Source: Phallusia fumigata
Taxonomy: Eukaryota; Chordata; Ascidiacea; Phlebobranchia; Ascidiidae
Reading direction: 5' to 3'
DNA: 23,002 nucleotides
Assembly (NCBI GenBank): GCA_008931825.1
Contig: QXVZ01018208.1
Location: forward strand, 1 to 23,002
How positions within the stretch are numbered: position 1 is the stretch's first letter; each line of letters starts with the position of its first letter. Shown in pieces: positions 17,565-23,002 of this stretch. The position numbers were made by a program, and so were the translations under genes. Below the pieces are notes generated by a model, which searched no databases, was not told the origin of the DNA, and saw nothing but the letters and a program-made list of their open reading frames with translations.

Positions 17565-17839
17565 CTTGACCTGAGATATATTTAATGCTAGTTATAAAAT
17601 ATGATTTCGCCTGCCTGCTTTGTGCATAGTCTTATGTTGCAATTCAAAGAATTTCATGGTCATCTTCCTTATTGACAGTGTTCCAGTTGAAATGTCCAGG
17701 TGGCGGTCGAGCAGCATGTGATTGCAGTGAACAGAAGAAGTCGTACCTCTAAGCAAAACGACACAACAGCAGTACTGCACTTCATAAGTTCTCCAAACTT
17801 ACACAACAACAAATCACAATTCAGTATAGGTCCAGAAGC

Positions 17840-17861
17840 AAACCAGTGTGCACCCTGGTTT
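17840..17861. repeat. H-like palindrome outside the array units
   Basis: AAACCAG (17840-17846) and CTGGTTT (17855-17861) are perfect complements around TGTGCACC, the same centre as H. On the minus strand it begins GTAAACC, a possible donor. Confidence 0.65.
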
Positions 17862-17920
17862 ACCTCTAATTATATCAGTTGATTGTTCGTTAGATTTTAT
17901 GGAATTTGAGATCTACTTGC

Positions 17921-18022
17921 CTGTTTTAAGTAAAATAATGGATAACGTTTCCCCAGCTTGTACGTCGAGGAAACGGTCGATCCATCAGTGTATAGTCTGG
18001 AAACATAAAGCAGAAATCGCAC
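17921..18022 (-). CDS. Candidate exon with GC donor
   Basis: 102 nt, acceptor TTTTTGTTTCAG, donor CAG/GCAAGT, the usual form of the rare GC donor. Phase 0-to-0, open for 34 codons: VRFLLYVSRLYTDGST, VSSTYKLGKRYPLFYLKQ. The acceptor side is shared with the M family (17700-17770 and 22880-22950), where the matching frames soon end. It would follow the candidate at 18137-18199 in the minus direction in the same phase. No family recognised. Confidence 0.35.
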
Positions 18023-18136
18023 CTGAAACAAAAAGATCGAACAGCAGTACTGTTCCATTTTTTAAGTTGTCCAAACTTACAAAAAAACAATTTACATTTG
18101 GGTGTGACCCCGGAAGCAAACAGGAGATGAAATTAC

Positions 18137-18199
18137 CTGACTAGTTTCCTCTTGTAAGTCGTCTTTCGACTGTTCCCCCTTTACAACCTTCGACACGAG
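18137..18199 (-). CDS. Candidate 63-nt exon
   Basis: Acceptor TTCTTCTCTTGCAG with a good pyrimidine run, donor AGTCAG/GTAATT. Phase 0-to-0, 21 codons, charged: LVSKVVKGEQ, then SKDDLQEETSQ. Not repeated elsewhere in the window. The 63-nt length is a multiple of three. No function is suggested by the sequence. Confidence 0.4.
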
Positions 18200-18440
18200 C
18201 TGCAAGAGAAGAATGACACATCGCACGCGCCAGATCTGTGCGAATTCGCCTTTTTCCTTTTTCGTTCTTCTTCTAGACCAATCAAAACGCTTGTTTTCAA
18301 AACGTCACAGAAGCGCCATTCAACCGTGAATTGACTGACTGATTGCATCAATTGGGGAGTTGCGTTTGGAGCAGTTTGATTTGGCGCTTGTGACATCACA
18401 GTACTTGCCGAAAGCTGAAGAAGTCTTTTGCATTGTTGAG
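18200..18440. promoter_or_regulatory. Promoter-like unique segment
   Basis: Non-repeated and richer in CpG than its surroundings, with CCAAT (within 'gaccaatcaaaac'), 'aacgtcacag' and 'tgacatcacag', which resemble CRE half sites. Could drive minus-strand transcription into the array. No TATA or start site was fixed. Confidence 0.25.
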
Positions 18441-18504
18441 AATGTACGTGTTTAAAACAAAAATCTTTAGGTCGGGCAATACAGTTCGAGATATAAAAGT
18501 TTTG

Positions 18505-18820
18505 CCAATTAACGTAAATAATCAAAGCTACAGCCGTTTTGGAGGACTAAATTTTTTTTGCTTATTGTCACAGGAAACATAAACGTTACGCAAATTTACG
18601 TAAAAAGCACCAAGGCTATGGCCTTGCTCATTTCGTCGTTGAAGGTGTTAAAAAATGGACAAAATGTAGCTTTTTGTTGCAATTTTTTGCAGCGCTCAAG
18701 GCGGTCAAAACGGGTTATCTAGGATTCGAAGACAAAATATTTTCGCTCTTGTTTCGTAAAAATCACAAAGGTTATAGCCTTGCTTGTTTTGTCTGCTGTG
18801 GAGGACCAAAAAATCGTAAT
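18505..18820. repeat. Three degenerate direct repeats
   Basis: 'atcaaagctacagcc' (about 18520), 'caccaaggctatggcc' (18609) and 'cacaaaggttatagcc' (18764), each followed by a T-rich stretch and a 'gaggac' or 'gaagg' motif. Confidence 0.5.
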
Positions 18821-18960
18821 GATCTCTATTTTTATGCGAATTTGCAGGAAATATACCAGTTTCAATGCGCTATCACTTAAAAAAAGGAAAAATGGTACCT
18901 GCATTGAAGCTGGGACTTTATAAAAGTTATCTAAGCTAAGAACATAACTGCTTTCATTAG

Positions 18961-19060
18961 CCATTGATGCATCTGATCACGATGATGATTCCTGCATTCT
19001 TTTTGATAGTGCAGCTTTTTCAATCGTTTGATATTCCAGACCCGTCTTCAAGAAACAAAT
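18961..19060 (-). pseudogene. Module C, copy 10 (donor lost)
   Basis: Acceptor TTTTGTTGCAG kept. Phase 0 frame reads ICFLKTGLEYQT, similar to copy 11, then ends in TGA; GTAAGT is gone. Confidence 0.5.
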
Positions 19061-19282
19061 CTGCAACAAAACTGACAACAGCAACTAAATATAGGGTAAA
19101 GGTGCCTCGGCCAATTCAATACAGTAAATGCGATAATATGAATAAGCTAGGATTGCTTCTAGTAGTTTTACTTTGTATTTACCACTTAGTTTGCGGACCC
19201 AGAGTTTTATTGTAACTTGACATTTTATTTCAAGCCTTTTGTGATTTAGATGCTTTCGCTTTTGCTTGGGAGATAATATTTT

Positions 19283-19400
19283 GACGTGGACACATCCACT
19301 GATGCTGACAACCAATTGTTCAACGGAACACACGTGACAAGCAACATAGAAGGTGCAAAATGCAAATCATCATGCAAAAATCAATACCGGGAAATTAGAT
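19283..19400. promoter_or_regulatory. K block, copy 2
   Basis: CACGTG at 19331-19336 and ATGCAAAT at 19360-19367 are kept; the middle CAGGTG is lost (AAGGTG). Confidence 0.35.
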
Positions 19401-19476
19401 GTATATTTTAAAAACCGCGTATGTTTTAATGTCTCGTCCATTCAAAGAAACGTGTTTGTTTGAAAACAGTAACTAC

Positions 19477-19542
19477 CTGTTGTGCATGAAGCCGTCCGAT
19501 CCCTGCAGTTCTGCATGCAATAAGGTCTTCTGGATGCGAATT
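19477..19542 (-). pseudogene. Module D, copy 12 (13-nt deletion)
   Basis: Acceptor CTGTCAG, donor CAACAG/GTAGTT, 66 nt. The homologous frame reads TLLHAELQGSDGFMHN, open; entry phase is shifted by the deletion. Confidence 0.45.
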
Positions 19543-19695
19543 CTGACAGAAAAAACGCAGAAATGTCAACGATAAAAACAATCGCTGTTTTTAATCATGC
19601 ATACAGTTATCGAAGTTATATAGAGCAAATAATGTAATTAAAGTGTAAGTGTGCACTCTAAACCTATGTGTGTAGACATAAATGTGTCAACTTTA

Positions 19696-19748
19696 ACTTA
19701 ACTTTAAAAATGCAAGTTGCTTCTGTCGCCTTTTAATACGTTGTTTAT
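19696..19748 (-). pseudogene. Module A, copy 12 (degenerate)
   Basis: RIKRRQKQLAFL is readable in the A frame; acceptor AG is lost (TTTAATAAAC). Confidence 0.4.
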
Positions 19749-19935
19749 TAAACGGTGCATAAAAACAAGTCAAACATTTAAAGGAAGGACAAAATGCTCA
19801 GTTTACTGGCTAGAGTAAGAACACCAAAAACTGCAGAGATGGCGTTCTGCGTGTAGTTATTGCGCACTCACCACGACCCATTAAATAATATTTTTCACAT
19901 ACACCTATTTATTACATTGGGTGAATATTCAACAC

Positions 19936-19981
19936 CCGCATTACATTGGGTCCCTAATTTCTTGGCATTTATTAACATGAA
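19936..19981 (-). CDS. Module B, copy 7
   Basis: 46 nt, acceptor GTACAAACAG, donor GCGG/GTGTTG. Phase 0-to-1, open: FMLINAKKLGTQCNA. The KKLGTQCN tail equals that of left-hand copies. Confidence 0.35.
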
Positions 19982-20029
19982 CTGTTTGTACAAGCATAAA
20001 CATATGGATTCCCAACCACAACAACTTTC

Positions 20030-20330
20030 GAAAAGAAAAAGTTTAAACAAAAACTAAAAAACGCTATTTCGAATCAAACCAAATCATTTCTAACACCATG
20101 TCAATTACAATCTACATGTCAAAAGCACGAAAAACCGCACAAACCAACAAATACGTTGACCTACAGTAAGATTCGGCCGAGCAGCAGCAAAACTGAATAC
20201 AAACTCTAAACAACCATTTCCAACGCGGTTTCAGTGATACGATATATATATTCAACAACGTTTACCTTTGACAAACCAATTATAAGCTGATGTGCAAATC
20301 AACTACTACAGTAAATAGGAGCAAAGTTGT
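20030..20330. repeat. L block, copy 2
   Basis: Matches 14044-14310 in order; no shared reading frame. Confidence 0.6.
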
Positions 20331-20790
20331 TGTAAGTACCAAACATATTTCGGCTACCACTGCGCGATAAGAGCTTGACTTTCACAAACTGAACGGCTAC
20401 CGAGAAGCGCGGGAGAAAGTATATTTCATATTTTTATGCGTCAAGCAGTTGAATAATATGAACCTCTGTGATGATCTGTCATGAAATATGTCAAACACTC
20501 ACTACCTGTTGGGAGTTGTTGCGTTTCCGATACATGCAACTCTATAGTATTGATTCATACGGCAGGACAAATATTAAAAAATATATTGCTGGGGCTATGG
20601 TGGCTAAAAATACACCACAATGGCATGTTACACAAACTGTAAAATTTTATCTAATTCTGCCTTTTTTTAGTTTGCTATATTGTAGGGTGCTTGTGGGTTA
20701 ACTGTTTGGGCTATGGGGTGAAATTAAAAAATCAATACACAACATCGGCATGTTACACACACTGTCCACATTTCCAAATTATTGTGTAAT
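20331..20790. other. Interval with a partial D donor region
   Basis: 'actacctgttggga' at 20501-20514 matches the D donor edge, but the rest of D is not recognisable. Confidence 0.4.
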
Positions 20791-21060
20791 AATATGACGA
20801 ACTTTAGGGGGCTAGCTGGGTAACCGCTGTGGCTATGTATAAAATGCTTCATTCGTTACATCACAACGTTCCTACTCCTAGTATACATCAAAATTCTTCC
20901 CAATCAAAGATTATTTGTCCCACTATACCGTCATAATCCATCCATTATTGACAACCCCGACTTGGCCACCAAACACTGAAAGTTTATCAAACCAGAATAC
21001 TTTTTCATTTGTGGTGTTTGCGAGCATGCAAAACCATTGAAAAACGTTATACATGTTTGG
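20790..21060. repeat. G block, copy 5 (diverged, shortened)
   Basis: Keeps 'gacaaccccgacttgg', 'ttcatttgtggtgtttgcg' and 'atgcaaaac'. Confidence 0.6.
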
Positions 21061-21177
21061 GGTTGACGGGTAAGAAATTTGAACGCCTTGCTTAACCAAC
21101 CGGTGGAAACAAGCAGAATAGAAAAGAGGTGAAAGAATAAAACTTACTAAAGCACATCAACTGGACTGTTTACTTAC

Positions 21178-21296
21178 GTTTGGCATGTGATGCATCTGAT
21201 CACGATGAAGAGTGTCAACCAGATTCCTCCAATGCTTTTGTGAATGCAGGTTTTCCAATCCGTTTGATGTTCTGGATCAGTATTTAAGAAATAAAT
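21178..21296 (-). CDS. Module C, copy 11 (intact, phase 0-to-2)
   Basis: 119 nt, acceptor TTGTTTTTTGCAG, donor AAC/GTAAGT. Open for 39 codons: IYFLNTDPEHQTDWK, TCIHKSIGGIWLTLF, IVIRCITCQ, exiting in phase 2. The N-terminal half agrees with copy 10 (I.FL.T..E.QT) and the C-terminal half with copy 8 (GGIWL..IVIRCITCQ). It enters in phase 0, as expected after E. The run from GGIWL to CITC is hydrophobic and could be part of a membrane segment, interrupted by one Arg. No family recognised. Confidence 0.45.
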
Positions 21297-21452
21297 CTGC
21301 AAAAAACAACAACAGCATTCAAGTTTGCGGACATGTCTGACGAAATATAAGGTGAAAGTTTTACTCGTGCATTGCTGACCCAGAGTTTTATTTTATCTTA
21401 ACATTTCAAGACTTCATGATTTTAACGGTTTTGCTCTGAAAAGTTCTTTAAT

Positions 21453-21620
21453 ATTATGATGTGGACACTTCCACCGATGCTGACAACTGAATGTTCAACC
21501 GAACACACGTGACATGCAAAATAGCAGGTGCAGCATGCAAATGATCATGCAAAAATCAACACTGGGCTCACTATTTGCAGCAACAGAGAAGTGTTAATTA
21601 TATTCAATTGTATGTTAACC
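21453..21620. promoter_or_regulatory. K block, copy 3
   Basis: CACGTG at 21506-21511, CAGGTG, and ATGCAAAT at 21535-21542, as in copy 1. Confidence 0.35.
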
Positions 21621-21792
21621 GCAGATGTGCCAACGATAAAGCGATTGCTGTATTTGATTATGTAACAAAGTTATCGACGTTTAACGGGCACAAAAAGTAA
21701 TTAAAATACAAGGGCGGTCAAGCGTGCACTCTAAACCACCCCCGTTACTCAATTTCGCCATGTAAACATAAACATATATCAATTTCAACTTA

Positions 21793-21846
21793 ACTCTAAA
21801 AATGCAGATTGCTTGTGTTCTCTTCTTTGACGTCTCAAACCATTTC
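21793..21846 (-). CDS. Module A, copy 13 (diverged, open)
   Basis: Acceptor TTTGATAG, donor AGA/GTTAAG. Phase 1 frame reads NGLRRQRREHKQSAFL, close to left-hand copies despite many base changes. Confidence 0.4.
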
Positions 21847-22016
21847 CTATCAAACAATAAACTTTCAAAAACAGAACAAAATGCATCGACTTGAAAAAGA
21901 CAACCAAAAACTAAACGTGGCGTTCTCCAAATTGCCATTGCACATACACAACGACCAATTAAACAATATTATTGAAATATACCGTTTATATTTATCATTT
22001 TGGATGTATTTAACAC

Positions 22017-22085
22017 TCGCATTGCATTGGGTCCTTAAATTTCTTGGCATTATATAACATAGATATAGGACCTAACCACATAAAC
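22017..22085 (-). pseudogene. Module B, copy 8
   Basis: RTQCNA tail before GCGA/GTGTTA is kept; one inserted base breaks the upstream frame and no acceptor is clear. Confidence 0.4.
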
Positions 22086-22260
22086 TTGGTAATTGGTCGC
22101 ACACTAACAAATTCGTTGAACTGCAGTCAATCTTTCGTCGAGCTGCATTAAACCGGACTACGCGGTTTTAATGATGCGATTTAAACTCAACAACGTTTCG
22201 CCCTTTGACAAACCAAATATATGCTGAGATGCAAATCAACTGCAGAAAACAACTGTAAAA
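22085..22260. repeat. L block, copy 3
   Basis: Shares 'caacaacgtttcgcccttt' with copy 1. Confidence 0.55.
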
Positions 22261-22329
22261 TAGAGGCAGACCTTTCTTTTTGTAACACACAGTCTTTTAC
22301 AGCGTGATGTATCAAACGCATTTCGGCTA

Positions 22330-23002
22330 GCATTGCGCAAACAGGATAAGTGCCTTCCCATGCTAAAAATATTTTTACAGCTGGTTAAATAATCATTTTT
22401 ACTCGCCTGTTTTGTCCCACTTTGTGGTTCACCAAACGCATCTCTTTGTTCGTACGCTGTTTCTCCAGCTCGAATGTTCTGGTTGCGGGAATATTTCAGC
22501 ATTTATACGAATGTATGACCTACACAGCAAAAACCGAAATGTTAATATCGCGTAATACCACATTGCCAGGAATGTTATCGTAAAAATATCACCATAGGGC
22601 ATTCGATAAGTTTAACTGGCGAAAATGTGGTTGTGCTTCCCGGCTTCCGTTTCCTTTTCTGCGAAATAAAAAAAACAGCAACAGGAATTCAAAACGATAT
22701 ATAAGCTAGTTCACAGCGTAATAAATATGTCAACATGGGAAGACAGGATAAGTGCACGTTACACCGTCTTCCCATGCTCTGTCTAATTATGAGATTAACT
22801 TCCACACCTTTTTTGTGTATGGAATTTCAGTAGGGTCATCTTCCAAATGGACAATGTTCTAGTTCAAATGTCCTAGTGGAGGTCGAGCAGCATGTAGTTG
22901 CAGTAAACAAATGTCGTGCGAGTACCTAAAAGAAAAACGATCCAACAGCAGTACTGTGCATTGAAAAGTTGACCAAACTTACACAAAAACAAATAACATT
23001 TT
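22330..23002. repeat. M repeat family, copy 2
   Basis: Same order of landmarks as 17380-17830. Continues to the window end. Confidence 0.6.
22734..22776. repeat. Hairpin, copy 3 (perfect 11-bp arms)
   Basis: CATGGGAAGAC at 22734-22744 and GTCTTCCCATG at 22766-22776. Confidence 0.85.

Larger units (their letters stand above)
17085..17880. repeat. M repeat family, copy 1 (with internal sub-repeats)
   Basis: Similar to about 22330-23002, including 'ggtcgagcagcatgt', 'caacagcagtactg' and 'cttccgtttc'. Within it 17100-17260 and 17400-17580 are related to each other. Weak splice-like sites occur on the minus strand (for example 17414-17445, acceptor TTTCGTAG, donor CAG/GTACGA, 32 nt), too short to call. 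Confidence 0.6.
1..22100 (-). repeat. Degenerate tandem array of a five-exon-like unit
   Basis: The same short blocks return throughout the window in one orientation, with their flanks. Block C starts near 1982, 3437, 4723, 5997, 7386, 8925, 11604, 13182, 16591, 18961 and 21178. Spacing is about 1.3-1.5 kb on the left and 1.6-3.4 kb on the right. Between blocks the intervening sequence is also shared, so the unit was copied as genomic DNA, not as processed RNA. All splice-like borders point to the minus strand. The left half is recent and near-identical in places; the right half is older and diverged. Whether it was one gene with repeated exons or many gene copies cannot be decided here. Confidence 0.85.

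Noticed and set aside
18181..18525. 114-codon minus-strand open frame
   Set aside because: Low-complexity, no domain recognised, and it overlaps the promoter-like segment and the acceptor of the candidate exon in another frame. Could be real but nothing supports it.

Overview
This window reads as nuclear DNA of an animal, most likely an invertebrate. It is AT-rich and has no long open frames. It is full of short segments bounded by GT/AG splice-like signals (donors GTAAGT, GTATGT, GTAATT; acceptors with pyrimidine tracts ending in CAG or TAG). The single N at 15229 points to a draft assembly. The species cannot be named from the sequence. No complete gene, rRNA, tRNA or CRISPR array is recognisable, and no protein family could be named with confidence.

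The dominant structure is a degenerate tandem array covering almost the whole window. Five short exon-like modules recur on the minus strand, named here E (about 109 nt), C (about 118 nt), B (46-80 nt), A (51 or 55 nt) and D (about 79 nt). Read on the minus strand, the left half repeats them in the order E-C-B-A-D with a period of about 1.3-1.5 kb. The sequence between modules is duplicated as well: X, H, I, J, F, G, K and L below. In their best-preserved copies the module phases close a loop: E 2-to-0, C 0-to-2, B 2-to-1, short A 1-to-1, D 1-to-2. That gives a notional cyclic unit of 438 nt (146 codons). This fits either a tandemly duplicated multi-exon gene or one gene with repeated exon sets.

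Layout. From 1 to about 11.1 kb there are many closely similar copies (for example 841-2165 against 2330-3620, and 6090-7030 against 9100-9945). Most E and C copies here carry stops, often the same stop in several copies, so already broken units were amplified. From about 11.1 to 22.1 kb the copies are more diverged and more widely spaced, but they keep the cleanest reading frames (E at 11306-11414 and 14806-14914, C at 21178-21296, B at 13989-14040, A at 21793-21846). They are interleaved with G, K and L blocks and a palindrome-rich insertion near 15.24-15.61 kb. Two separate stretches, 16.8-18.2 kb and 22.4-23.0 kb, share another repeat family with hairpins; the first holds two further exon candidates (17921-18022 with a GC donor, 18137-18199) next to a promoter-like segment.

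Coding status is inference throughout: each module is short, so an open frame alone is weak. The support comes from frame agreement between diverged copies, conserved splice borders and an in-frame 3-nt indel. The array may be a pseudogene graveyard with a few exons still usable.
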